Positions 19,953-29,900 of a stretch of 58,975 bases of DNA are shown here, piece after piece. The notes beneath the pieces are model-generated. The model was not told the origin of the DNA, made no database searches, and saw nothing but the letters and a program-made list of their open reading frames with translations. Origin of the DNA: Myxococcota bacterium. GTDB lineage: Bacteria > Myxococcota_A > Polyangia > Polyangiales > Houyiibacteriaceae. A program made the position numbers and the translations under genes. The stretch lies in assembly GCA_020629955.1 (NCBI GenBank), contig JAHDCI010000006.1:1-58975 (forward strand). Direction: 5' to 3'. Numbering within the stretch: the stretch's first letter is position 1; the number at the start of each line of letters is the position of its first letter.

Positions 19953-20602
19953 TCTCACCCGTCGACGGACTATGGAACTTTCGCGCCGTCGATCTACCGG
20001 GTGGGGCAAGGGTTTTCCGGTCCGACAGCCCTCACCGACTTAACGCGGCGGAGTGGGCGACCCTGCGGGACGTCGGGGTGAGAGCTGTTCTGGACCTTCG
20101 GAATGAAGAAGAGGCGGTCGAGCAACCGAGTGTCGACCATGGCTGCGCGCATCGTCGCGTCTCTCTCGAAGCGGGGCTTCAGGATGGTCCGATGCGTTCC
20201 TTCTTCGAAGACGGGCGAATCGCGACACCGCTGTACTATCAGCCGTTCACAGAACGATGGCCGGATCGGGTTTCAGATGCTTTGGTCGCGTTGGCTGAAC
20301 TCGGTCCAGGTACCCTCGTGCACTGCGCCAAAGGCTGCGACCGTACTGGGATGATCATTGCGCTGACGCTGGAAGCGCTTGGCGTACCTCGGTCCACGAT
20401 CGTTCAAGATTATCTGGCGACCGAGCAAAACATCGTCTCACCCAGAGCTCGTGCGCTCGAGATCCGGGATGATACCGCGGCTATCGCTGAGGTGCTGACG
20501 CGCTTTGATACCAGCCTTGAGGACGCGTTAAACCGCTACCTCGACACCTGCCAAGTGTTCGTGGACCAACGGCGGCATCTCTTGCGAAGCGCGTTTTCGT
20601 AG
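19949..20602 (+). CDS. Tyrosine-protein phosphatase family protein
   Basis: WNFRAVDLPGG...GRVFRSDSPH-like start; P-loop HCAKGCDRTGMIIAL (HCxxGxxRT). Confidence 0.85.
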   Translation: MISPVDGLWNFRAVDLPGGARVFRSDSPHRLNAAEWATLRDVGVRAVLDLRNEEEAVEQPSVDHGCAHRRVSLEAGLQDGPMRSFFEDGRIATPLYYQPFTERWPDRVSDALVALAELGPGTLVHCAKGCDRTGMIIALTLEALGVPRSTIVQDYLATEQNIVSPRARALEIRDDTAAIAEVLTRFDTSLEDALNRYLDTCQVFVDQRRHLLRSAFS

Positions 20603-20643
20603 CCGCGCTTCGAAGTTTCAAACGCCTGTCGTCTTCGAACGCG

Positions 20644-23031
20644 CTAACGAATCGTGAGTGAGCCCGCCCGTAGCCGGTTGGCGCCATCGTTTCGATCGCC
20701 TTCGACGCGGAGTCGGCGGCTGCCGGCGAAGAAACCAATCAGGAGTGAATAGTCACCGCTGCGGTAGTTGGCTGGCACGGTGAATTCTTGTCGGTCAACG
20801 ACGATATCGCCTTCGTCCCAGAGGTTGACTGGGTATCGACCGTCGACAGGATCGTGGTCACCGTTGAGTCGGTTCCCCGCGCCATCGATGTGAACAAAGA
20901 TTCGGTGGTTGCCGGGACGGCGAAGCACCCGCCAGTACCAGGTCACGACGAAGTCCTGGCCCGCCCCAACGTAGCCATCTTGCGGCAACTCGAGATCGTA
21001 TCCGATGAGCTCCACCTTGCCCTCGAACATCCCGCCGACGGGGTGTTGTACTTCGGGTACCTCAGTTAGCACGTTCTGCGCGATGTAGTTTTCGTTTTCA
21101 CGTCCGTCGATCTCTTCGCTCGCGAGCAAGAGCACTCTCGCGGATCGACCGTCCGCGATGTAGGCGTGCCGGTTCTTGTTTCGTCGGTACCAGCGATTGA
21201 CCTCAGGCAGTTCATCGAAGGGAATCACTACGAAACGCTGTCCTGGCTGGTCGAGCCATTCCGTGAGCTCCGCAAGGTTCGCGATCTGTTCGATGCCGTC
21301 ATCGGTCTCGGCGTAGTACGCGCCCGCTCGTCCGGAAACGTGGAATTCAGCGAGTGGGGCGCCTTCGCCCCGGAGCTCGTTGTAGGTATCGTAGACCTCT
21401 CTCGGCGAGAAGTGCGCACTCAATGCAGGCTGAAACGAGAGTGAGCTGTAGGCGCCGAAGACGAGCGCGGCGCCGAGGAGGGGGAGCATCCGGAAGCGAG
21501 CGAGTTTTTCCCCGTAGAAGTAGAACACCATCGGGACGATGACCGCCGCAGCCAGGGCAGCGAACGGCAGGAGCATCGCTCGCTGGAAAATGCGGGGTAC
21601 GATGGACGGGAGTCCCCACTCCGAGACTGCGGTGTCCTTCATGGCGGTGAACATCAGCCCGGTGACGATGAGTGCGAGTGCGAGCGCGAGCGCGGCACCC
21701 ACCCAGAACCGGAAGACCCCTCCCTTTTTCCAATGCTCACGGAGGAAGAGAATCGGCGCCTTGGGATCGGGCTTCTTTGTTCCGGTCGCGCCGAAAGAGA
21801 GCACGAGCATGGATACGAAGAGGGCGCATACACCGGCCCACGCCTTGCGCGGGTTAAAGATCTCAGGAACCTCAAGGTTCTCGATCGGCAGAGCGCGCGC
21901 GGGGCTCTCTGGATACAGTGCGTAGTCCCGCAGGATAAGACCCACGAAGAGCGCTCCGACGATACCCTCGGCCCACCACGGTCGCCCGCTTCGCTCGATA
22001 TCATCGAGAAGGGACCCAATGAGCGCGCCGGCGGCGACGATAGGCAAGAAGGTCGTGCTCCCGTAGCGCGCGGTATAAAGCGTCAGAGCGCCGTAGCCGA
22101 GAGCCATCCAAAGCACGAGGGCCAGGCGAAGGCCCCGCTCATCGAAAGCGGGTTTCGTCGCTTCGTCTTCATCCTTCGTCGGTTTGATCGAAGTGGCGTC
22201 CGGCGAGATCGAGTGCGCGCATGCGATGAGGATCAGCGCACTCCACGGAGCGAGGCCATGAAAGACCACCTCGATCGCTGCGTCGAAGGTGGGTGGGTCA
22301 CCGCCCATCGGCGCACCACCAAGCCAGAGGCTCATTCCGGCGGCATCCGCGACGATCGCGCGCGCGACGCCGAGCGTCACGAGCGTAGCCATCCCGATCG
22401 TCCCGTAGAGTCGAAGCTTGGCCGCTTGGCTCTCCACTGCGTCCGCGCGCAAACCAGCGACAACGGCTACTGCGAGCAAGGGGGGAACGACGGTCGCAAG
22501 CGCGCCGCCAGCGAGCGACGCGATCGCGATGGCGGCAACCAGGCCGCCGAGCCAAAGAAGCGCGCGTTTGGTGTCGTCCTGACGCTCGAAAGCGAGCCCC
22601 GCGGCCGTGAGGCCGACAAGACCCGTGGCTCCCATAGCGAGCCCGTCGCCAAGCATTTGACGCGCGTTAAAGAGAAAGAGTGGGGACGTCGCCGCGACCA
22701 CCATCGCGTAGATTCCCGCGCGAGGGGAAACCCGTTTGGTAATGAAGAACGCGCTCCCAATCGCGACAAGCCCGCCGATCGCGATGGGGAGGCGGCCGAA
22801 GAACTCGTCCACACCGAAGGCCCCGAAGCTCAGCTTGATCAGCCAAGTCGTGAGTGGAGCCTGGGTAAGCGTGACCTCCTGGCCTTCCATCAACTGTCGT
22901 GCGCCGTCGGCGACGTTGAGCTCCCAGGGATCCCAAATTCCGAATGCCGCAAGGCGTGTCAACAGCAAGGCTGCCAATGCGCCAAAAGTGACAAATGCGG
23001 CTGTTTTTGCCTGTCGCTGGTCTAGCTCCAT
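20644..23031 (-). CDS. GT39-like membrane glycosyltransferase (ArnT/PMT-like)
   Basis: FGIWDPWELNVADGARQLMEGQ, QAPLTTWLIKLSFGAFGVDEFFGRLP, many TM helices. Confidence 0.78.
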   Translation of the reverse strand: MELDQRQAKTAAFVTFGALAALLLTRLAAFGIWDPWELNVADGARQLMEGQEVTLTQAPLTTWLIKLSFGAFGVDEFFGRLPIAIGGLVAIGSAFFITKRVSPRAGIYAMVVAATSPLFLFNARQMLGDGLAMGATGLVGLTAAGLAFERQDDTKRALLWLGGLVAAIAIASLAGGALATVVPPLLAVAVVAGLRADAVESQAAKLRLYGTIGMATLVTLGVARAIVADAAGMSLWLGGAPMGGDPPTFDAAIEVVFHGLAPWSALILIACAHSISPDATSIKPTKDEDEATKPAFDERGLRLALVLWMALGYGALTLYTARYGSTTFLPIVAAGALIGSLLDDIERSGRPWWAEGIVGALFVGLILRDYALYPESPARALPIENLEVPEIFNPRKAWAGVCALFVSMLVLSFGATGTKKPDPKAPILFLREHWKKGGVFRFWVGAALALALALIVTGLMFTAMKDTAVSEWGLPSIVPRIFQRAMLLPFAALAAAVIVPMVFYFYGEKLARFRMLPLLGAALVFGAYSSLSFQPALSAHFSPREVYDTYNELRGEGAPLAEFHVSGRAGAYYAETDDGIEQIANLAELTEWLDQPGQRFVVIPFDELPEVNRWYRRNKNRHAYIADGRSARVLLLASEEIDGRENENYIAQNVLTEVPEVQHPVGGMFEGKVELIGYDLELPQDGYVGAGQDFVVTWYWRVLRRPGNHRIFVHIDGAGNRLNGDHDPVDGRYPVNLWDEGDIVVDRQEFTVPANYRSGDYSLLIGFFAGSRRLRVEGDRNDGANRLRAGSLTIR

Positions 23032-23187
23032 CGCGCCACCCGCACAGTGGTTTCATTACCAAAAGAAAGCATTGCCGACGGCATACTCTTTGGGATGTGT
23101 TGAGTCGAGCAGCGCGCTATTTTTTCGAGCGCTGGTGTTTGGGGCACGTGGCGGCGGCCAGCGGCCAACAGCAACAAGGGGTTGGCC

Positions 23188-23350
23188 CGAGTGCGGGGAT
23201 CACCTCGAGGAAGGGATGATCTTTGGTGACGGGCGCCGAAGCGAGCTTCGGAGAGCGGACGACATGCCGAGTATATCGAAGGAAGCGCGAACCTCGCCTC
23301 GGCGTTCCTGGCGGAAGAGGGGCCTTCTAGCGATGTGAACCACGCACTAG
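23188..23350 (+). repeat. Dispersed palindromic element, copy B
   Basis: CGAGTGCGGGGATCACCTCGAGG...CTAGCGATGTGAACCACGCACTAG; terminal CTA(G) is the rc of the M23 gene stop. Confidence 0.87.
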
Positions 23351-24939
23351 TCGAGCGTTTCGTCCGAGTCTTCCTCCGTCTCGTCGGTCGGCTCTGAGGG
23401 TGCCGGTGGGGGCTCGCTCAGCTCGACCGTTGAAAAATGCTCTCGTAGCTCGCCCATACGCGCGCGGAAGCGGCGCCGAGGGGCCGCCGGAAGCAAGCGA
23501 CCCGGCCCGTTGAGAATTTCGACGGGATCGACAAAACGTCCTCGGCGCTTGAGACCGAAATGAAGGTGTGGTCCCGTCGAGCGACCGGTTGTGCCCACGG
23601 TGCCGATGAGCTGTCGCTCTTCGACCTCGACGCCGACGCGGATGCCGCGCTGAATCTGGTGAAGGTGTGCGTAGTGGGACGAGTAACCGTCCTCGTGTTC
23701 GATGCTGACAAGGTTGCCGTTCGGTCCCTTCGGTCCCGCCCACGTGATCCTGCCCGCTGCCGCGGCACGAACCGGTGTTCCAGTCGCGGCGGCGAAGTCC
23801 ACGCCGTTGTGAGGAACAATCCGCCTGAGCAGAGGATGCATGCGCCGCGGGTTGAACGGGGAGGAAATTCGGTCGTAGCGACACGGCACTCGAAGCCAGC
23901 TGCCACGCATCTGGCGACCCTCTTCATCGTACCAATCGGGACGACGATTGTTCTCTTCGTAGTAGAAGGCCTGCAGTCGTCCAGCGCGCTGTCCAACATA
24001 CTCGAGCGCGTGCGCTTGTCCCCATGTTGGATCCTGACCCTCGACTTGGATCTGTTCAAGGACCACGCGGAACTGGTCTCCCTCTCGCGCCTGGGTCGCG
24101 AAGTTCACTCTTGCCCCAAAAACTTCGACAAAGACGCCTACGATGGAGCGACTCAACCCGAGCTGGTCCATCGCGTCACCGAGGCTGCTTCGAACGATTC
24201 CCCCTCGGGTAACAAGCTGCACCGTCCTTGGGAGCTCCTCACGACTCGCCGTGAATGTCCCGTCCGCTTGGCGAACCGCTTGCGCAAACGCATCGTCCTG
24301 GTCGTGATATCGCAGACGGGTGAGGCGATCATTCGCGTCGCGTTCATACTCAATTCGATGATCCGGACGACAGCGCCGGAAGTCGATCACTTCGCCAAGT
24401 GCTTGCTCGAGACTGGCGCATTCCTCGTTTGTGAGCCCGGCGTTGAGGAGGGCTGGGCGAAAACCACGTGCGTCCCCAAACCTTGCCTCGAAGCGTCGAA
24501 CCAACCCATCGCTTTCGACGGGTTCGACAGTCGGCTGCTCGGGTTCAGGCTCCTCGTCCGGCGTTTCCGGCTCTTGTTCCGGTTCAACCGGAACCGGGAC
24601 CTCACGAGCAGGCTCCGGTTCGGTGTCGCTCACCTCCGGTTCATCGGGAGAGTTCCAGGCTTGATAGCCGAGGTACACGACGCCGAGCGCAGCCACGACG
24701 CCAAGCGCAGACAGGGCGACTTGTCGTTTCGCGCGATTCGCGCGGACATCTCCCCGCAGAACCGGAATGTCCACGGATGGCAGCGGTCGCGCGAGTGGGT
24801 CGAGATCGGGATCGTCGCTCACCCTCACGCAGTTATCAGCGGATATGCCGGCGCGCAAACGCAGGCGGCGAGTCTGAGTGCGCGTGACCGCTTGCTCTCG
24901 TCGATCCGCTCTTCGTTGCACTGACCGGAAATACGCCAA
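23347..24939 (-). CDS. M23 family metallopeptidase (murein hydrolase-like), TM-anchored
   Basis: HNGVDFAAATGTPVRAAAAGRI, HYAHL, GTTGRSTGPHLHFGL. Start may be an internal GTG near 24822-24828. Confidence 0.85.
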   Translation of the reverse strand: MAYFRSVQRRADRREQAVTRTQTRRLRLRAGISADNCVRVSDDPDLDPLARPLPSVDIPVLRGDVRANRAKRQVALSALGVVAALGVVYLGYQAWNSPDEPEVSDTEPEPAREVPVPVEPEQEPETPDEEPEPEQPTVEPVESDGLVRRFEARFGDARGFRPALLNAGLTNEECASLEQALGEVIDFRRCRPDHRIEYERDANDRLTRLRYHDQDDAFAQAVRQADGTFTASREELPRTVQLVTRGGIVRSSLGDAMDQLGLSRSIVGVFVEVFGARVNFATQAREGDQFRVVLEQIQVEGQDPTWGQAHALEYVGQRAGRLQAFYYEENNRRPDWYDEEGRQMRGSWLRVPCRYDRISSPFNPRRMHPLLRRIVPHNGVDFAAATGTPVRAAAAGRITWAGPKGPNGNLVSIEHEDGYSSHYAHLHQIQRGIRVGVEVEERQLIGTVGTTGRSTGPHLHFGLKRRGRFVDPVEILNGPGRLLPAAPRRRFRARMGELREHFSTVELSEPPPAPSEPTDETEEDSDETLD

Positions 24940-25097
24940 TCGACGGACAGTCTGGTTTGGTGAGAGAGAGCTGGTCGTTTTCTCTCACCCCGATGCGTTT
25001 CGGAATATTGACGGATCGCTTTGTAAACATCCGCTTCTATTGTGTTTCTGCAAACGGAGAATGACGACCTCTCGCAGCTTCTGGCGGGGCCGGTTCC

Positions 25098-25136
25098 CAA
25101 ATGCGATAGAATGTTGTCGAATTTCGATCGCATTTG
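25098..25136. promoter_or_regulatory. Perfect 10-bp inverted repeat upstream of 25177 gene (operator or 5'UTR hairpin candidate)
   Basis: CAAATGCGAT-N19-ATCGCATTTG, ending 40 bp before ATG 25177. Confidence 0.55.
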
Positions 25137-25176
25137 CTGTTTTCGGAACACCGTTTTGGTTACCCTTAGCGGTGTC

Positions 25177-25881
25177 ATGTCGCCTGACCCGAGCAATGCC
25201 GCAATCTCTCAGATCGAGATCATGCTGCGCTCAGCGCTCGAGACGGTGCTCTCGCCCGAGCGGGCAGCGACAGCGCTGGAGGCCGCTCTCGGCAGTGCCG
25301 GACTTCGATCGATTCCGGCAGGCGGGCGCGCCTTGCGAAGTTTTGTGCGAGCGCACCTTGAGCAGGCCGTTTCAGGGGAGCTTGGCTTAGAACAAGCCGA
25401 GCTTTTCTCAACGCAACTCGCGCCGATGATTCGTTCGGTGCCGACCCTCTTTCCGGAGAGCGCGACGGAAGCGAAGCGCCCGTATAGCGACCCCGAGGAA
25501 TCAGGCGTTCGTGACGCCCGCGAACGTATCCCAGTGTTTGTCGCTACCTCTTCGGACGATCGCTTCAATGACGTCGCGAACATGTTCAAGGCTGCAAATG
25601 TCATTCGTATTCACGATGTGGTTGAGCTTCTCGAGCGAATTCCAGGTTCGGGCCATGCGCATGTCCCGCGCCTGATTGTGGACTGCGAAGAGGTTGCCGT
25701 TCATCCGGTGACCCTGGCGACCGTTGCGGACGATTTCGACCAGGACCTGATCGTCCTTTTGTGGGGAGCAGAACCCTCTACGGCTTCTCAGATTCGAGGA
25801 ATCTTAAACGAAGCGCACCGGTGGATTCGATGCGACCGCGGAGTCGAGGACCTTCTCCGAGTGCTCGCCGTCCTCCTGTAG
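25177..25881 (+). CDS. Hypothetical protein with C-terminal receiver-like region
   Basis: MSPDPSNAAISQIEIML...; C-terminal RIPVFVATSSDDRFNDV...PRLIVDCEEV...LIVLLWGAEPS looks like an alpha/beta receiver-like fold. Confidence 0.55.
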   Translation: MSPDPSNAAISQIEIMLRSALETVLSPERAATALEAALGSAGLRSIPAGGRALRSFVRAHLEQAVSGELGLEQAELFSTQLAPMIRSVPTLFPESATEAKRPYSDPEESGVRDARERIPVFVATSSDDRFNDVANMFKAANVIRIHDVVELLERIPGSGHAHVPRLIVDCEEVAVHPVTLATVADDFDQDLIVLLWGAEPSTASQIRGILNEAHRWIRCDRGVEDLLRVLAVLL

Positions 25882-25974
25882 TTCAGAGCAAACACAGGCG
25901 ACATCGACGCGATCGCGGGCTGGTGCGTTGAATCGGTGTCCGGACCTGATGCTTCAAGTCAGTCGCTCGAGCCT

Positions 25975-26138
25975 CTCGTGCGGGGATCCCATCGATGGCA
26001 GGGAAGATCTTTCGTCAGGGGCGCCGAGGCGAGCTTCGGAGAGCGGACGACATGCCGAGTATATCGAAGGAAGAGCGAAGCTCGGATCGGTGTTCCTGCC
26101 GGAAGAGGGCCCTTCTAGCGATTTGGATCACGCACTAG
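25975..26138 (+). repeat. Dispersed palindromic element, copy C
   Basis: CTCGTGCGGGGATCCCATCGATGG...CTAGCGATTTGGATCACGCACTAG. Confidence 0.87.
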
Positions 26139-26563
26139 CTCTTTGAAACGTATTTCTCGATTTCGAGCGCGCCACGAACTTCTTCGGGAACGTCGGCAAA
26201 TGCGACCTCTTTGGAGAAGCAGACCTCGTACCAGGTATCGAGCGTTTTACTCGGGTCGACCGGGCTCTCGATGCTTTGCACGCGGGTTCCAGATTCCGCG
26301 AAGCCTTGCGCGGAAAGTGCATCCGCTGCCTTGGCCCGCGCGAGAGCATAGAGTTCTTCTTCCGCCGCGTTTGGAAAGTCGGAGCGCTGAGCGCGTACCG
26401 CGAATTCAATGGTCGCCATGTCCCTGCCGGAACAGCGAACGCGAATACCGGAGTCCATAATGTGCACGCGGATCCGCTCTGCGATCTGAATCTCGTCCCC
26501 GAACACTCGGTAGACTTCCACGCCGCTGTCGATGAGCAGTTTTTTGATTTCGTCTAGTTGCAT
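26135..26563 (-). CDS. Hypothetical protein (142 aa)
   Basis: MQLDEIKKLLIDSGVEVYRVFGDEIQIAERIRVHIMDSGIRV...; good coding character. Its stop TAG lies in the terminus of repeat copy C. Confidence 0.6.
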   Translation of the reverse strand: MQLDEIKKLLIDSGVEVYRVFGDEIQIAERIRVHIMDSGIRVRCSGRDMATIEFAVRAQRSDFPNAAEEELYALARAKAADALSAQGFAESGTRVQSIESPVDPSKTLDTWYEVCFSKEVAFADVPEEVRGALEIEKYVSKS

Positions 26564-26678
26564 GCGTCGAACGGAAACTACGACCTTGAAACATTCTCCT
26601 GAGGACGTTCGTGTCGATTTCCAGAAGGATATCGGAGCCTTTCGCTGGAACCAAGAAAACTCGCTCTTTGGGGTGTAC

Positions 26679-26841
26679 CTAGTACGTTGTTCGAATCGCT
26701 AGAAGGACGCTCTTTCGCCAGCAACGCCCATCCGAGCCTCGTTCTTCCTTCGATATACTCGGCATGTCGTTCGCCTGTCGAAGCTCGCCTCGGCGCCCCT
26801 GACGAAAGATCATCCCTTCCATCGATCTCATCCCCGCACTG
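26679..26841 (-). repeat. Dispersed palindromic element, copy D (inverted orientation)
   Basis: Reverse complement contains AGTGCGGGGATGAGATCGATGGAAGGGATGATCTTTCGTCAGGGGCGCCGAGGCGAGCTTCGACAGGCGAACGACATGCCGAGTATATCGAAGG...TACTAG. Confidence 0.85.
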
Positions 26842-26902
26842 CCTTCAAATTGGCAGAATCTTGGGGGGCTTGATTGGGGCGGTGAGCTCGTATCGGGCCA
26901 AC

Positions 26903-26932
26903 AAAAAAGCCCCCTCGACGGAGGGGGCCCTT
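26903..26932 (-). terminator. Intrinsic terminator of the 26952-30287 gene
   Basis: Minus strand GGGCCCCCTC-CGTC-GAGGGGGCTTTTTTG. Confidence 0.88.
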
Positions 26933-26951
26933 TCGTTCGTCTGGGGCTCGC

Positions 26952-29900
26952 TTAGCAGCCGCGCGACCCGAAGGTGGAAAGATCGCACGAGCCCGAGGTG
27001 CACGCTTCACCTTCCCAATCCGAGAAGCTCACCGCGTCGTCGATGACCATATCGCCCTCTGCCGAGGTGCAAGACCGACGAAGGACATAATCCTTCGCGC
27101 TCAGGCCATCCGCTGTGAAGTCGGCGTCTTCGCCAACCTGTCCGAAGGAATCCATCACCATTCCATCGCACACGAGCGCATATGCATCGTTGCCGTTGTG
27201 GTTGATGAAGCCAGCTTCCTCATCGCAGCTGCCCCCGAACGCGGTAATCGCGGCGGTGTCGTTGCAGTACGTACGAGTATCCCCAGCGCTGAGGGTCCCA
27301 GAGAGCATCAGCGAACGCGGTGTCTCCGAGCCGTTGATGTACAGGCGGAGTTCGCAGGCGCCGAGATCGATATCCGCATCGCCACTGAAGAGCTCGAGGG
27401 CCTTTGTGCCGCCCCCCGGGCCTTCGACGTACTCGCTGATGATGAGACCACCACCGACGGGCTCAGCCACTTCGATGATCGATTCCGCACTCTCACCATC
27501 ATAACTCGCGGTGATTGTGACCGTTCCTACCGACGTGCTCGAGGTGAGGGTCACCATGCCAGTGGACTCGCCTGCCGGAATGGTGATCGACGCCGGACCG
27601 GAGAGAATACCTGCAGGCGTGATTTCAAGCGCTACTTCTGCGCCACCCGCCGGAGCGTCTTCCGGAAGCACGATGGAGAGCATGATTTCTCCTTCCGTGC
27701 GAACACGTCCTGCCGTCGGCGAGATTCGAAGGCTCGCGAAGCGAACGTCCGCGGAGTCGCGCGGAAGGAGCTTCGAGTTCGAGAACGAGAACGCGAGCGG
27801 GCCCGTGATCGAGCGGAACTCTTCACCGGCGCCAGGCGCGGGCTCTACCGCAAACATACGGTCGTCGACGCGCAGACCGTCGACCTCGAACTCACCAAAG
27901 TTGTCAGGAGCATCGGGGTTGACGTTCGAGACGCTGACATTTTCGACGCGGAGGAGCACACACTCGAGCTCTTCTTGGCGTGCGCCGCCGGTCGCGATCT
28001 CTGCGGGAGTCACAACGAGCGGTACGGGCACATCGCCTCCGGCCGTGCGGGTGACGGTGACGTCGTTCAGGCGATGCTCGCCGAAGTAGTCCTCGGTCGT
28101 GCCAGAGACAACATCGAAGCGATCGCCAAGGCTAACTCCTGTCGGCTCCGCGTCGATGTGGATAAAGATGCCGCTCTCCTCGACGCCCTCGTACATCGGG
28201 TGGTCCGCATCCATCTGGGCGTAGTAGCCGTCGCGCGTGATCGCGGTGACGACGAGGCCTTCCATCGAGACGGTCGTTCGGTCGGGAACTTCGCCGCGAC
28301 GAACCGCATAGACCGAGGAGGGGCAGCCGGCAGTGCCGGGGTTCGAGTCCATCGGGCAAACATCGCAGGCGTCGCCCTTGTCGTCGTCGTCCATATCCGC
28401 CTGGTCGCCGTTGGGGTCGAGCGGGCAGTTATCTTCGTCGTTCGGCACGCCGTCGCCGTCGCGGTCGTTCGGGTCCACCATCACGCACGTTGCCGGATCG
28501 TCGCCACCGACCGGGCAGACGTCACAGGCATCGCCTTCACCGTCGTCGTCGAAGTCGGCCTGTGCGCCGTTGTCGAGCGGGCGGATTGGGTTGAAGATCG
28601 TCGGACAGTTGTCGTCCATATCGCGGATGCCGTCGCCGTCCATGTCGTCGGGTTCGCTCATGCCGGCGTAGTAGTTCGAGCCGTTGACCATCGCGTCTGG
28701 GAGCGAACCGCCCGCCATGACATTTCGTGCGGGAAGACAGGAGGGCTCCGAGTCGGGCTCGCCGCAGAAGAAGAGCTCATAGCTGTCGGAGTTTTCGCCC
28801 GTAAGAGCGGAGAAGGTCGTGCCGATTTCGGCCAGGCAAACGCTCTTGTTGGCGCCGCAGACGTCGCCCATATCGTCGCAGCCATCCACGAGTGCGCCGA
28901 CCGTCGCGCTGTCGCCGAAGAGAACTTCACCGCCGCGCATGACGAGGAGGACATCGTTCGGATCCGCAGCGAGAACCGCGCGGTGGTCTTCACGACCATT
29001 CGACTTTGCGAAGATCGCGATGTCTGCAGTGAGACCGACCTGAATCGCGCCCGTCGCGTCGTCCATATTGAACGCGCGCGCGGCGTTCTGCGTTGCCATC
29101 AACCAGATCTGTTCGTCGGGGAAAAAGCCGTTCAGGTTACGCTCGTTAAACTCATCCGCGCAGCGAAGCTCGCGGAGCATGTTCATCGAGCCGGTGGGGA
29201 TCCAGTCGGTGCCAAGAGCGATCGGAACCCCGAGGCGGGCGTATTCCGAGACGCGCGCGGTATCGCCGTAGAGCGTGATATTCGTGCGGGGAGACCAAAC
29301 AAGCTCGACCTGTTCGACCGCCATTTCGGCGATGTCGGGAGCGAGAAGGCCTACGCCGTGAATGAACGCGCTCGCTGGCTGAACGACGTCGCGTTCGCCT
29401 TCACGCATGCAGAGGAACTCGTTGCGCGAGGCCTCGTCGATCCCTTCGGCCACGTGCGGAACGTAAGCATCCTCCATCATGACGTCGCTTGCCGTCGTAT
29501 CGTCGCGGAAGTCGTATCCGCAGCCATCCGTGAGCTTTCGGCCGTCCGAGTCTCCGAGTGGGAAGGTTTGGTACTCGCCTTCGGGCTGGCCGAGGCCTTC
29601 CTGACGCGAGCCACTGTCCAGGTTACGCAGGAGGCCTTCCGGGCCGCCGCTGCCGAAAACCGAAGTCCCGCCCGCCATTAGCTGCCGAAGTTCAGTCCAC
29701 TGCATCTCTTCGGTACGCGAACGTCCGCCCATCGAGTTGAGTCGACGATGGTCGTCGAGACCGCGGCGCCAGTCGTGACGATGCTCGTAGCGCTCGTCCG
29801 TCTCCTGGCCGGATGCACCATACGGACGTGTATTGTCGAAGGTGATGTGGTCGTGACCGTTGATAAGCCCAGGAGAGATAACGGCCTGACATGCGATGAC

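Noticed and set aside
21733-23025. 430-aa plus-strand ORF
   Set aside because: Antisense to the GT39-like membrane protein; composition of a shadow frame.
28335-28360. GGGGTTCGAGTCC, tRNA T-arm-like
   Set aside because: Inside the amidohydrolase/TSP3 coding sequence; no acceptor or anticodon arm around it.
27198-29681. 827-aa plus-strand ORF
   Set aside because: Fully antisense to the amidohydrolase lipoprotein, which has clear motifs; biased A/R/V/H composition.
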